Shown: one piece after another, positions 43,004 through 55,230 of the stretch | How positions within the stretch are numbered: the stretch's first letter is position 1 | How the letters are laid out: each line of letters opens with the position of its first letter | From: Macrostomum hystrix | Taxonomy: Eukaryota > Platyhelminthes > Macrostomidae | DNA: 64,000 nt | Reading direction: 5' to 3' | NCBI GenBank assembly: GCA_950097015.1 | Contig: CATNEN010000005.1 | Coordinates: 5,385,501-5,449,500 of the forward strand | The notes under the pieces: model-generated | What the model saw: only the letters and a program-made list of their open reading frames with translations | Database searches by the model: none | What the model was told of the DNA's origin: nothing | Made by a program: the position numbers and the translations under genes

Positions 43004-46000
43004 AATGTCATTTCCTAGCTAGTTGGTCTTCATGGAGTGTCATTTCCTAGCTAGTTGGTCTTGATGGAGTGTCATTTCCTAGCTAGTTGGTCTTCATGGA
43101 GTGTCATTTCCTAGCTAGTGGGTCTTCATGAAGTGTCATTTCCTAGCTAGTTGGTCTTCATGGAGTGTCATTTCCTAGCTAGTTGGTCTTCATGGAGTGT
43201 CATTTCCTAGCTAGTTGGTCTTCATGAAGTGTCATTTCCTAGCTAGTTGGTCTTCATGGAGTGTCATTTCCTAGCTAGTTGGTCTTCATGGAGTGTCATT
43301 TCCTAGCTAGTTGGTCTTCATGGAGTGTCATTTCCTAGCTAGTTGGTCTTCATGAAGTGTCATTTCCTAGCTAGTGGGTCTTCATGGAGTGTCATTTCCT
43401 AGCTAGTGGGTCTTCATGAAGTGTCATTTCCTAGCTAGTTGGTCTTCATGGAGTGTCATTTCCTAGCTAGTTAGTCTTCATGAAGTGTCATTTCCTAGCT
43501 AGTTGGTCTTCATGGAGTATCATTTCCTAGCTAGTCTTTGTGAAGTGTCATTTCCTATAGCTAGTTGGTCTTCATGGAGTGTCATTTCCTAGCTAGTTGG
43601 TCTTCATGGAGTGTCATTTCCTAGCTAGTTGGTCTTCATGAAGTGTCATTTCCTAGCTAGTCTTTGTGAAGTGTCATTTCCTATAGCTAGTTGGTCTTCA
43701 TGGAGTGTCATTTCCTAGCTAGTTGGTCTTCATGGAGTGTCATTTCCTAGCTAGTTGGTCTTCATGGAGTGTCATTTCCTAGCTAGTTGGTCTTCATGAA
43801 GTGTCATTTCCTAGCTAGTTGGTCTTCATGGAGTGTCATTTCCTAGCTAGTTGGTCTTCATGGAGTGTCATTTCCTAGCTAGTTGGTCTTCATGGAGTGT
43901 CATTTCCTAGCTAGTTGGTCTTCATGAAGTGTCATTTCCTAGCTAGTTGGTCTTCATGGAGTGTCATTTCCTAGCTAGTTGGTCTTCATGGAGTGTCATT
44001 TCCTAGCTAGTTGGTCTTCATGAAGTGTCATTTCCTAGCTATTTGGTCTTCATGGAGTGTCATTTCCTAGCTAGTTGGTCTTCATGAAGTGTCATTTCCT
44101 AGCTAGTTGGTCTTCATGAAGTGTCATTTCCTAGCTAGTGGGTCTTCATGGAGTGTCATTTCCTAGCTAGTTGGTCTTCATGGAGTGTCATTTCCTAGCT
44201 AGTGGGTCTTCATGGAGTGTCATTTCCTAGCTAGTTGGTCTTCATGGAGTGTCATTTCCTAGCTAGTTGGTCTTCATGAAGTGTCATTTCCTAGCTAGTT
44301 GGTCTTCATGGAGTGTCATTTCCTAGCTAGTTGGTCTTCATGGAGTGTCATTTCCTAGCTAGTTGGTCTTCATGGAGTGTCATTTCCTAGCTAGTTGGTC
44401 TTCATGAAGTGTCATTTCCTAGCTAGTTGGTCTTCATGGAGTGTCATTTCCTAGCTAGTGGGTCTTCATGAAGTGTCATTTCCTAGCTAGTTGGTCTTCA
44501 TGGAGTGTCATTTCCTAGCTAGTTGGTCTTCATGGAGTGTCATTTCCTAGCTATTTGGTCTTCATGGAGTGTCATTTCCTAGCTAGTGGGTCTTCATGAA
44601 GTGTCATTTCCTAGCTAGTTGGTCTTCATGGAGTGTCATTTCCTAGCTAGTTGGTCTTCATGAAGTGTCATTTCCTAGCTAGTTGGTCTTCATGAAGTGT
44701 CATTTCCTAGCTAGTTGGTCTTCATGGAGTGTCATTTCCTGGCTAGTTGTTCTTCATGGAGTGTCATTTCCTAGCTAGTTGGTCTTCATGGAGTGTCATT
44801 TCCTAGCTAGTTGGTCTTCATAAAGTGTCATTTCCTAGCTAGTTGGTCTTGATGGAGTGTCATTTCCTAGCTAGTTGGTCTTGATGGAGTGTCATTTCCT
44901 AGCTAGTTGGTCTTCATGGAGTGTCATTTCCTAGCTAGTTGGTCTTCATGGAGTGTCATTTCCTAGCTAGTTGGTCTTGATGGAGTGTCATTTCCTAGCT
45001 AGTTGGTCTTCATGGAGTGTCATTTCCTAGCTAGTGGGTCTTCATGAAGTGTCATTTCCTAGCTAGTTGGTCTTCATGGAGTGTCATTTCCTAGCTAGTT
45101 GGTCTTCATGAAGTGTCATTTCCTAGCTAGTTGGTCTTCATGAAGTGTCATTTCCTAGCTAGTTGGTCTTCATGGAGTGTCATTTCCTAGCTAGTTGGTC
45201 TTCATGGAGTGTCATTTCCTAGCTAGTTGGTCTTCATGGAGTGTCATTTCCTAGCTAGTTGGTCTTCATGAAGTGTCATTTCCTAGCTAGTGGGTCTTCA
45301 TGGAGTGTCATTTCCTAGCTAGTGGGTCTTCATGAAGTGTCATTTCCTAGCTAGTTGGTCTTCATGGAGTGTCATTTCCTAGCTAGTTAGTCTTCATGAG
45401 TGTCATTTCCTAGCTAGTTGGTCTTCATGGAGTATCATTTCCTAGCTAGTCTTTGTGAAGTGTCATTTCCTATAGCTAGTTGGTCTTCATGGAGTGTCAT
45501 TTCCTAGCTAGTTGGTCTTCATGGAGTGTCATTTCCTAGCTAGTTGGTCTTCATGAAGTGTCATTTCCTAGCTAGTCTTTGTGAAGTGTCATTTCCTATA
45601 GCTAGTTGGTCTTCATGGAGTGTCATTTCCTAGCTAGTTGGTCTTCATGGAGTGTCATTTCCTAGCTAGTTGGTCTTCATGGAGTGTCATTTCCTAGCTA
45701 GTTGGTCTTCATGAAGTGTCATTTCCTAGCTAGTTGGTCTTCATGGAGTGTCATTTCCTAGCTAGTTGGTCTTCATGGAGTGTCATTTCCTAGCTAGTTG
45801 GTCTTCATGGAGTGTCATTTCCTAGCTAGTTGGTCTTCATGAAGTGTCATTTCCTAGCTAGTTGGTCTTCATGGAGTGTCATTTCCTAGCTAGTTGGTCT
45901 TCATGGAGTGTCATTTCCTAGCTAGTTGGTCTTCATGAAGTGTCATTTCCTAGCTATTTGGTCTTCATGGAGTGTCATTTCCTAGCTAGTTGGTCTTCAT

Positions 46001-48895
46001 GAAGTGTCATTTCCTAGCTAGTTGGTCTTCATGAAGTGTCATTTCCTAGCTAGTGGGTCTTCATGGAGTGTCATTTCCTAGCTAGTTGGTCTTCATGGAG
46101 TGTCATTTCCTAGCTAGTGGGTCTTCATGGAGTGTCATTTCCTAGCTAGTTGGTCTTCATGGAGTGTCATTTCCTAGCTAGTTGGTCTTCATGAAGTGTC
46201 ATTTCCTAGCTAGTTGGTCTTCATGGAGTGTCATTTCCTAGCTAGTTGGTCTTCATGGAGTGTCATTTCCTAGCTAGTTGGTCTTCATGGAGTGTCATTT
46301 CCTAGCTAGTTGGTCTTCATGAAGTGTCATTTCCTAGCTAGTTGGTCTTCATGGAGTGTCATTTCCTAGCTAGTGGGTCTTCATGAAGTGTCATTTCCTA
46401 GCTAGTTGGTCTTCATGGAGTGTCATTTCCTAGCTAGTTGGTCTTCATGGAGTGTCATTTCCTAGCTATTTGGTCTTCATGGAGTGTCATTTCCTAGCTA
46501 GTGGGTCTTCATGAAGTGTCATTTCCTAGCTAGTTGGTCTTCATGGAGTGTCATTTCCTAGCTAGTTGGTCTTCATGGAAGTGTCATTTCCTAGCTAGTT
46601 GGTCTTCATGAAGTGTCATTTCCTAGCTAGTTGGTCTTCATGGAGTGTCATTTCCTGGCTAGTTGTTCTTCATGGAGTGTCATTTCCTAGCTAGTTGGTC
46701 TTCATGGAGTGTCATTTCCTAGCTAGTTGGTCTTCATGAAGTGTCATTTCCTAGCTAGTTGGTCTTCGATGGAGTGTCATTTCCTAGCTAGTTGGTCTTG
46801 ATGGAGTGTCATTTCCTAGCTAGTTGGTCTTCATGGAGTGTCATTTCCTAGCTAGTTGGTCTTCATGGAGTGTCATTTCCTAGCTAGTTGGTCTTGCATG
46901 GAGTGTCATTTCCTAGCTAGTTGGTCTTCATGGAGTGTCATTTCCTAGCTAGTTGGGTCTTCATGAGTGTCATTTCCTAGCTAGTTGGTCTTCATGGAGT
47001 GTCATTTCCTAGCTAGTTGGTCTTCATGGAGTGTCATTTCCTAGCTAGTTGGTCTTCATGAAGTGTCATTTCCTAGCTAGTTGGTCTTCATGGAGTGTCA
47101 TTTCCTAGCTAGTTGGTCTTCATGGAGTGTCATTTCCTAGCTAGTTGGTCTTCATGGAGTGTCATTTCCTAGCTAGTTGGTCTTCATGAAGTGTCATTTC
47201 CTAGCTAGTTGGTCTTCATGGAGTGTCATTTCCTAGCTAGTGGGTCTTCATGAAGTGTCATTTCCTAGCTAGTTGGTCTTCATGGAGTGTCATTTCCTAG
47301 CTAGTTGGTCTTCATGAAGTGTCATTTCCTAGCTATTTGGTCTTCATGGAGTGTCATTTCCTAGCTAGTGGGTCTTCATGAAGTGTCATTTCCTAGCTAG
47401 TTGGTCTTCATGGAGTGTCATTTCCTAGCTAGTTGGTCTTCATGAAGTGTCATTTCCTAGCTAGTTGGTCTTCATGAAGTGTCATTTCCTAGCTAGTAGT
47501 GGGTCTTCATGGAAGTGTCATTTCCTAGCTAGTTGGTCCTTCATGGAAGTGTCATTTCCTAGCTAGTTGGTCTTCATGGAAGTGTCATTTCCTAGCTAGT
47601 TGGTCTTCATGAAGTGTCATTTCCTAGCTAGTTCAGTGGAGTGTCATTTCCTAGCTAGTTGTCTTCATGAGTGTCCCCATTTCCTAGCTAGTTGGTCTGA
47701 CATGGAGTGTCCATTTCCTAGCTACTGGTTTGAAGTGTCCTTCCTATGGTCTTGATGAGTGGTCAGTTCCTAGCTAGTGGGTCTTCATGGAAGTGATCAT
47801 TTCCTAGCTAGATTGGTCTTCATGGAGTGTCATTATCCCTAGCTAGTTGGTCTTCATGAAGTGTCCATTTCCTAGCTAGTTGGTCGTTCCATGGAGTGTC
47901 ATTTGCCTAGCTAGTTGGCTTCATGGAGTGTCATTTCCTAGCTAGTTGGTCTTCATGGAGTGTCAATTTCCTAGCTAGTTGGTCTTCATGGAAGCTGTCA
48001 TTTCCTAGCTAGTGGGTCTTCATGTAAGTGTCATTCCTAGCTAGTTGGATCCTTGATGGAAGTGTCCATTTCCTAGCTCAGTTGGTCTTCATGGAGTGTC
48101 CATTTCCTAGCTAGTTGGTCTTCATGAAGTGTCATTTCCTAGCTATTTGGTCTTCATGGAGTGTCATTTCCTAGCTAGTGGGTCTTCATGAAGTGTCATT
48201 TCCTAGCTAGTTGGTCTTCATGGAGTGTCATTTCCTAGCTAGTTGGTCTTCATGGAGTGTCATTTCCTAGCTAGTTGGTCTTCATGGAGTGTCATTTCCT
48301 AGCTAGTTGGTCTTCATGAAGTGTCATTTCCTAGCTAGTTGGTCTTCATGAAGTGTCATTTCCTAGCTAGTCTTTGTGAAGTGTCATTTCCTATAGCTAG
48401 TTGGTCTTCATGAAGTGTCATTTCCTAGCTAGTTGGTCTTCATGAAGTGTCATTTCCTAGCTAGTCTTTGTGAAGTGTCATTTCCTATAGCTAGTCTTCG
48501 TGAAGTGTCATTTCCTATAGCTAGTCTTCGTGAAGTGTCATTTCATATAGCTAGTCTTCGTGAAGTGTCATTTCATATAGCTAGTCTTCGTGAAGTGTCA
48601 TTTCCTATAGCTAGTCTTCGTGAAGTGTCATTTCCTATAGCTAGTCTTCGTGAAGTGTCATTTCCTATAGCTAGTCTTCGTGAAGTGTCATTTCCTATAG
48701 CTAGTCTTCGTGAAGTGTCATTTCCTATAGCTAGTCTTCGTGAAGTGTCATTTCCTATAGCTAGTCTTCGTTAAGTGTCATTTCCTATAGCTAGTCTTCG
48801 TTAAGTGTCATTTCCTATAGCTAGTCTTCGTGAAGTGTCATTTCCTAGTTGTTCTTTATTAAGTGTCATTTTTACTGTCCTTTAAGAAAGTGTCA
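43004..48895. repeat. Satellite B, 32-bp units with about 1.92-kb higher-order repeat
   Basis: About 5.9 kb of a 32-bp unit containing GTCATTTCCTAGCTAG and TTGGTCTTCATGGA, with recurrent G/T and GA/AA variants. Marker variants repeat at a fixed distance: CTAGTCTTTG at 43531 and 45446 (1,915 bp), GGCTAGTTGTTC at 44741 and 46657 (1,916 bp). From about 48450 to 48840 the unit becomes 30 bp with CCTATAGCTAGTCTTCG. Bases 47490-48110 are abnormally noisy. Confidence 0.95.
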
Positions 48896-49655
48896 TCTTC
48901 TAGTATTTTCTCATCACGTCGACTGTCTACAGGTAATTCAGAAAGATGTGTATTTAGTTTCAATTGAATTAGTCACGTTCTGTTAAAAAATCAAAACGAT
49001 GATAGAGATTTTCAACTTACTTTACTTAGGGGTCAAACAATGGTGTTTTCTACTAGTAGAGAAAATTAGCTATGAATAAAAAAGGGTAAATGTGTACACA
49101 CTTGAGTGTAGTTTGGTGAATACTTGTTTGAAGAGGCAAATTCTCTCTCTCTACTTGTCTGCTTGTGTGTGTGTTTGCTTCTGCTTTCATTGACTATAAA
49201 AACAGGTTGTGGCCTGTGGAGAGGACTAATGTTATAGAATACTAATATTGTGTGCTGTCGGATGTGCTGTCGGATCTCGTGACCCCTTACAGCAACCCCA
49301 TTTTTCGTCTGCTTTTCCTTCTAGTTATGAGTCCAGTTCTTATTACTCACAAGCTTAACTTAGCTTCTCAATATTTTTGTAGAACCGAGCTAAGAATAAA
49401 AAGCTGAAATACTGTGCTAGCCTAATCTTTGACTTGATATATAGCTAGGCGACTGTTTGATTGAAAATAATAATTAGGCCTAAAGTTTCGACTCAATGTG
49501 ACAGCAACAAAAATTGATACGGTATTTTATTGACTTCATCCGCACTCGACTAACTGCTGGAATGAGTGTCAGATTTTAGCCATGCTGGTAAGCTGCTTTT
49601 TGTGTTGCAGTTTTCTGCGACTAGTGCTCTGAGAAACAATAGCTATGTACTTTTA
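48896..49655. other. Unique spacer
   Basis: About 760 bp of AT-rich sequence with a short CT/GT-rich patch near 49142-49175; no gene seen. Confidence 0.5.
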
Positions 49656-50232
49656 GCTTCTCTCCCTTTCCCTCCCTTCATCTCTCCCTGACTCTCACTT
49701 CATCTCTCCCGTACCCTTCATGAAGAGCAACATTTATGTACTTTTAGCTGCTTCAACTCTCATCTCGCTTTCTTTCCGTTACCCTCCCTTCATCCCTCCC
49801 TAACCTTCCCTTCATCTCTCCCTGACCTCCCTTCATCTCTCCCTGACCTCCCTTCATCTCTCCCTGACCCTCCCTTCATCCCTCCCTAACCCTCCTTTCA
49901 TCTCTCCCTAACCCTCCCTTCATCTCTCCCTGACCTCCATTCATCTCTCCCTGACCTCCCTTCATCTCTCCCTGACCCTCCCTTCATCTCTCCATGACCC
50001 TCCCTTCATCCCTCCCTGACCCTCCCTTCATCTCTCCCTGACCCTCCCTTCATCTCTCCATGACCCTCCCTTCATCTCTCCATGACCCTCCCTTCATCCC
50101 TCCCTGACCCTCCCTTCATCTCTCCCTAACCCTCCCTTTATCTCTCCCTAACCCTCCCTTTATCTCTCTCTGACCTCCCTTCATCTCTCCCTGACCTCTC
50201 TTCATCTCTCCCTGACCTCCCTTCCCTGACAC
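49656..50232. repeat. Pyrimidine-rich 21-22 bp minisatellite
   Basis: About 26 units built on CCCTTCATCTCTCCCTGAC, almost entirely pyrimidine on the plus strand. It lies upstream of the ACK-like gene. Confidence 0.93.
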
Positions 50233-50708
50233 ACACAAGTGCATCTCTAATTAGACACCCACATAGATGTCGCTTGTCAAGCCATGAAAGCTAGACATTT
50301 TATCAGACTGAAATAATTTGTACTTTTAAGCTAAACTTCCTGTCCCATTCATTTTCATCGCCTTTACTCTTAAAAAAAGCCTGAAACCTAAAAGTGCACA
50401 CAAACTTAATTATACAGACAAGAGAAATGCAAAGTTAATTAGTTCAAGATTTGTGTGGGCGTTTTTGCAGGGCTAAAATGTTAATACGAAACCTTGTAAC
50501 AACAGGTTACAGAGAAAAATAAATTAGCATATACAAAATTTCGCTGCAACACACTATACACTGGCCCCCGTAACTTATGTAAAACCCTGCAGATTCGGAT
50601 CTGGCGAATCGTACGACAAAACGCTTTCAACTAGCGAAAACAGTTCTTACTCTGCCATTCTATTTAAAGCTCCTAGCTCAATAAGAGAGCCGCGAAAGGT
50701 TTGCAATT
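50233..50708. other. Upstream region of the ACK-like gene
   Basis: Bases 50593-50698 lie between a CCTGCAG acceptor-like site and AAAG/GTTTGC and are open in a frame that contains SYDKTLSTSENSSYS, so this could be an exon, but its frame does not join the ORF at 50709 without a further splice. A TATTTAAAG at about 50669 could instead be a weak TATA box. Undecided. Confidence 0.35.
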
Positions 50709-51623
50709 ATGGGGAACAGACTAACGACTGGCGCGAGCGTCGGCACAGAGGAGCCGATGTACTTCGACGAAAGTGCCAGTGTCAGTCTGGGCGAAGATCT
50801 CTCGGACTCTTCGTTGGACATTTTAGCTCCTCAAAATTATAATTCAACTTCTTCTGGAGCTTCTGATGTCTTGTCGTCGGCGACGCGAGATACGACAACG
50901 CCGGCAGTCAGCGATGATGGCGGGCTTAGCAATCTGGCGTTTGCGCCCAGCCTGAAAGACATCAGCGCCAGGACTGTGCTGACTACGACTGTCTTAGCGT
51001 CTGAACCGCTTCAAGCAGCCGGTCAGCAGCCTCACTCGGATGCGGACCGCAGGACGCGCATTTGTCCGATAGTTCAAAACGGCCGCCAAGTCACCAAGGA
51101 TTTCTATTGGCTGCTCCCGGAGCGAAGGAAGCCTTCTATTGGTTCGCGAACCCTGCCAGCCGTGGCCGATGAAGACGAATACCAGAATGTGATCAGCGGC
51201 AGCTCGTCAACGCCGAAGCCTCCACCGAGAAGGATTTGCCGTTCAGAGTCCAGCGGACCTGCGGTCACCGGTGGAGCCGCTCACAGGCGAGCATCGGCTG
51301 TCAGACTGTGCCGCAGGACGGCGTCATCAGCCAGCGACTCGGCGGGCTGCACTTTTGCCGCATTCGCGCCGCATCAGTGGCGGCACAGTCTGGTGCTGGA
51401 AGTTCAGTCAGCTGTGCCCGGAGTTACAGACGATGAGTGCCGACTGGCTCTGGGATTAAACCGCGGCAACTCGGAGCTGGCTGCCAAATATCTCAAGGTT
51501 GAGCAGCTGTTTCGGCTGGGCTTGGCTGAGCGGAGCGACTGTCTGGCCGTGCTGCAGGCCTCAGACTGGTGCTTGGAGACCGCTGCAGTGGCGCTGGCTG
51601 ACCGGGCGGCCTGCACTGATTGA
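50709..51623 (+). CDS. ACK/TNK2-like C-terminal UBA protein (no kinase domain seen)
   Basis: 304 residues in one exon. The end (about 225-300) matches the C-terminal ubiquitin-associated region of activated CDC42 kinases: VPGVTDDECRLAL, then AAKYLKVEQLFRLGLAERS, then a second UBA-like half ending with DWCLETAAVAL. FYWLLPER (about 131-138) resembles the YYLLPER stretch found before the UBA in TNK2. A proline-rich KPPPRR could bind SH3 domains. The N-terminus is low complexity and starts MGNRLT, which fits an N-myristoylation signal. Kinase, SH3 and CRIB domains are not present anywhere upstream in the window. Either this is the last exon of a gene whose other exons lie beyond the satellites (unlikely, since another plus-strand gene intervenes), or a separate membrane-anchored protein derived from an ACK tail. 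In-frame upstream TAA at 50682 supports an independent start or a nearby acceptor. Confidence 0.7.
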   Translation: MGNRLTTGASVGTEEPMYFDESASVSLGEDLSDSSLDILAPQNYNSTSSGASDVLSSATRDTTTPAVSDDGGLSNLAFAPSLKDISARTVLTTTVLASEPLQAAGQQPHSDADRRTRICPIVQNGRQVTKDFYWLLPERRKPSIGSRTLPAVADEDEYQNVISGSSSTPKPPPRRICRSESSGPAVTGGAAHRRASAVRLCRRTASSASDSAGCTFAAFAPHQWRHSLVLEVQSAVPGVTDDECRLALGLNRGNSELAAKYLKVEQLFRLGLAERSDCLAVLQASDWCLETAAVALADRAACTD

Positions 51624-51721
51624 TTTCGATCTGTCAAAATCGAACTTCATTTGTAAATGGTGCGTTTACAAATTGCTCTGGAAAATATTCTAGATTAACT
51701 TTGATTTTTCTCTCCCCTACC

Positions 51722-52408
51722 GCCGCTCTCTCATTCCTTTCCTCTCTCCCTCTATGCCTTTTCCTCTCACCCTCTATGCCTTTTCCTCTCTGCCTCTATG
51801 CCTTTTCCTCTCTCCCTCTATGCCTTTTCCTCTCTCCCTCTATGTCTTTTCCTCTCTCCCTCTATGCCTTTTCCTCTCACCCTCTATGCCTTTTCCTCTC
51901 TGCCTCTATGCCTTTTCCTCTCTGCCTCTATGCCTTTTCCTCTCTGCCTCTATGCCTTTTCCTCTCTGCCTCTATGCCTTTTCCTCTCTGCCTCTATGCC
52001 TTTTCCTCTCTCCCTCTATGCCTTTTCCTCTCTCCCTCTATGCCTTTTCCTCTCTCCCTCTATGCCTTTTCCTCTCTCCCTCTATGCCTTTTCCTTTCAT
52101 CCTCTATGCCTTTTCCTTTCTCCCTCTATGCCTTTTCCTTTCTCCCTCTATGCCTTTTCCTCTCACCCTCTATGCCTTTTCCTCTCACCCTCTATGCCTT
52201 TTCCTCTCTCCCTCTATGCCTTTTCCTCTCACCCTCTATGCCTTTTCCTCTCACCCTCTATGCCTTTTCCTCTCTCCCTCTATGCCTTTTCCTCTCACCC
52301 TCTATGTCTTTTCCTCTCTCCCTCTATGCCTTTTCCTCTCTCCCTCTATGCCTTTTCCTCTCTGCCTCTATGCCTTTTCCTTTCACCCTTGATGCCTTTT
52401 CCTCTGGT
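51722..52408. repeat. Pyrimidine-rich 22-bp minisatellite
   Basis: About 31 units of 22 bp made of CTCTATGCCTTTTCC plus CTCTCTC, CTCTCAC or CTCTCTG. It starts about 100 bp after the ACK-like stop, so it probably lies in or next to its 3' UTR. All three forward frames stay open, which is an artefact. Confidence 0.95.
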
Positions 52409-53184
52409 CAAATCAATTTTCATCTAACAGTTTTCATTTATGCAATCTCCTTTTTAGGAGTTTGATTTCAAAACCTCCTTCTTTTCTACTGTAAGTAATA
52501 AGTAGCGAAGTCATAACTTTCGAAAAAACGAAATACTTTTTGAAACGAATTTCAGAATTAACAGAAAAGTCAACCAACGAAAGGCTAATGAATTTGCGAC
52601 TAAACTAAACATTTTTTCATATCATTTTGTCTATAAGTTCACGCTTTGTACTTGTAGATAACATTCTGTAAGCACGCTATTTATATACATATTGTTTGTT
52701 AGAATATATGTATTATTATATATATTATTAATTTAAGATTGCTCGTAAGTTGACTTGATAAATTCATAGATCAGTATTGATTCTATATTAGATATAAGCA
52801 CATTTTCATTTTAATTCAGCAGACAAGAAAGCATAAATCGTTTGTTTTGCCATTTTAAGCAGTGTCTGTGGTTCTTGCTTCCATAATTAACTATGCGCTT
52901 CCTAGTTTCTGACTTCCACACTTTAAACTGCCTGCGATGCAGACACTTTGAAAAATTCGAAAGCTTTCGTTTAAATAATATTTTGTCAGTTTTTGTTGCA
53001 CAAAAACTTTGTATTCAATTAACTTTTGTTTTATTTCAATACATCACTGCACCGATTTGATTTTTTTATACTTTGCATCTGTGAAGGCACCGATTAAAAT
53101 ATCAATTAAAACTAGTTCTTAGATATTTGTTTTATTGATTCTTCAAAATGAAAAAGATTATGTTAGTTCTAAACAATATTTTAA
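52409..53184. other. AT-rich unique spacer
   Basis: About 775 bp with no gene or element recognised. Confidence 0.5.
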
Positions 53185-53755
53185 TTTCTAATTCTACTCC
53201 TAGTTCTAGTTCTAGTTCTAGTTCTAGTTCTGGTTCTAGTTCTAGTTCTAGTTCTTGTTCTAGTTCTAGTTCTAGTTCTAGTTCTAGTTCTTTTTCTAGT
53301 TCTAGTTCTTGTTCTAGTTCTGGTTCTAGTTCTAGTTCTAGTTCTACTTCTTGTTCTAGTTCTACTTCTTGTTCTAGTTCTTGTTCTAGTTCTAGTTCTA
53401 ATTCTAGTTCTAGTTCTAGTTCTTGTTATAGTTCTAGTTCTTGTTCTAGTTCTAGTTCTAGTTCTGGTTCTAGTTCTAGTTCTAGTTCTAGTTCTTGTTC
53501 TAGTTCTTGTTCTAGTTCTAGTTCTAGTTCTAGTTCTAGTTCTTGTTCTTGTTCTAGTTCTAGTTCTAGTTCTAGTTCTTGTTCTAGTTCTAGTTCTAGT
53601 TCTAGTTCTTGTTATAGTTCTAGTTCTACTTCTAGTTCTAGTTCTTGTTCTAGTTCTTGTTCTTGTTCTAGTTCTAGTTCTAGTTCTAGTTCTTGTTCTA
53701 GTTCTAGCTCTAGTTCTAGTTCTAGTTCTAGTTCTAGTTCTAGTTATAGTTCTAT
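53185..53755. repeat. Hexanucleotide (TTCTAG)n microsatellite
   Basis: About 95 hexamers with scattered changes to TTCTTG, TTCTGG or TTCTAC. Serine-rich or arginine-threonine frames over it are artefacts. Confidence 0.95.
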
Positions 53756-53902
53756 ACAAGTTATAGTTCTAGTACTAGTTATAGTTCTAGTACTAATTAT
53801 AGTTCTAGTACTAGTTATAGTTCTAGTACTAGTTATAGTTCTAGTACTAGTTATAGTTCTAGTACTAGTTATAGTTCTAGTACTAGTTATAGTTCTAGTG
53901 CA
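53756..53902. repeat. 18-bp repeat derived from the hexamer array
   Basis: Eight copies of an 18-bp unit, TTATAGTTCTAGTACTAG, immediately continuing the TTCTAG array; a tripled and diverged hexamer. Confidence 0.9.
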
Positions 53903-54295
53903 CATGATGTACCTTCTTTAGAACGCCATGAATATTTCCCTAAGCAACGACCAGTTCTTAGCGGTCAAATTGAGCAAGAATTATTTTTGTCCAAAAAGGC
54001 GTCATAGCTTCATTTTTGTCCGCCAATTCAGTGACTCTGTCTTGTCTTTGAGAATATACTTTGATTTAGGATGAAAATTGCAAGCCATCGTCCATGCCAG
54101 CAAAGAGTGTTTATAAAAGCATAGCCAGATTTTTTAGATTCAATCGTTCTCAAAAAATATAATTCAAAGGAAACGCTAAGCACGACCAGGACACTTAGCT
54201 TGCGTTTTTGGCGACGTTAAAATACTGAAATCTGCGAGTGGAATGGTGTGACACTGGAGTGACTGAATCTGCGAGTGAAATGGTGTGACACTGTC
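53903..54295. other. Unique spacer
   Basis: About 390 bp, non-coding. Its end (54241-54290) carries two GTGTGACACTG blocks similar to the start of satellite A. Confidence 0.45.
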
Positions 54296-55230
54296 GGTGA
54301 TTATTCTAGCTACGATTCTAGCAACGATTCTAGCTTCGATTCTAGCTTCGATTCTAGCTTCGATTCTAGCTTCGATTCTAGCTTCGATTCTAGCTTCGAT
54401 TCTAGCAACGATTCTAGCTTCGATTCTTGCTTCGATTCTAACAACGATTCTAACAATGATTCTAGCTACGATTCAAGCTACGATTCTAGCCTCGATTCTA
54501 TCTTTGATTCTAGCTTCGATTCTAGCAACGATTCTAGCTTCGATTCTTGCTTCGATTCTAACAACGATTCTAGCTACGATTCTAGCTACGATTCTAGCCT
54601 CGATTCTATCTTCGATTCTAGCTACGATTCTAGCTTCGATTCTAGCTACGATTCTAGCTACGATTCTAGCAACGATTCTAGCCTCGATTCTAGCTTCGAT
54701 TTTAGCTTCGATTCTAGCTGCGATTCTAGCAACGATTCTAGCCTCTATTCTAGCTTCGATTCTAGCTTCGATTCTAGCTTCGATTCTTGCTTCGATTCTA
54801 GCTACGATTCTAGCTACGATTCTAGCCTCGATTCTATCTACGATTCTAGCTACGATTCTAGCTTCGATTCTAGCTACGATTCTAGCTTCGGTTCTAGCTT
54901 CGATTCTAGCTACGATTCTAACAACGATTCTAGCTACGATTCTAGCTTCGATTCTAGCTACGATTCTAGCTTCGGTTCTAGCTTCGATTCTAGCTACGAT
55001 TCTAACAACGATTCTAGCTACGATTCTAACAACGATTCTAGCTACGATTCTAGCTTCGGTTCTAGCTACGATTCTAGCTACGATTCTAGCTTCGATTCTA
55101 GCTACGATTCTAGCTTCGGTTCTAGCTTCGATTCTAGCTACGATTCTAACAACGATTCTAGCTACGATTCTAGCTTCGATTCTAGCTTCGATTCTAGCTA
55201 CGGCTCTAGCCTCGATTCTAGCTATGATAT
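54296..55230. repeat. 12-bp satellite (GATTCTAGCTTC)n
   Basis: About 78 units of 12 bp, GATTCTAGC followed by TTC, TAC, AAC or CTC. It is the TTCTAG hexamer of the preceding array alternating with a second hexamer. Confidence 0.95.

Noticed and set aside
39111-48895. Possible CRISPR-like arrays
   Set aside because: Units are contiguous tandem copies without unique spacers and the DNA is clearly eukaryotic.
51620-52465. Three overlapping leucine/serine/proline-rich frames
   Set aside because: All three forward frames of the 22-bp array are open, so length carries no information; no splice or start context.
53148-53921. Poly-serine frame and an opposite arginine-threonine frame
   Set aside because: Pure consequence of the TTCTAG hexamer array.
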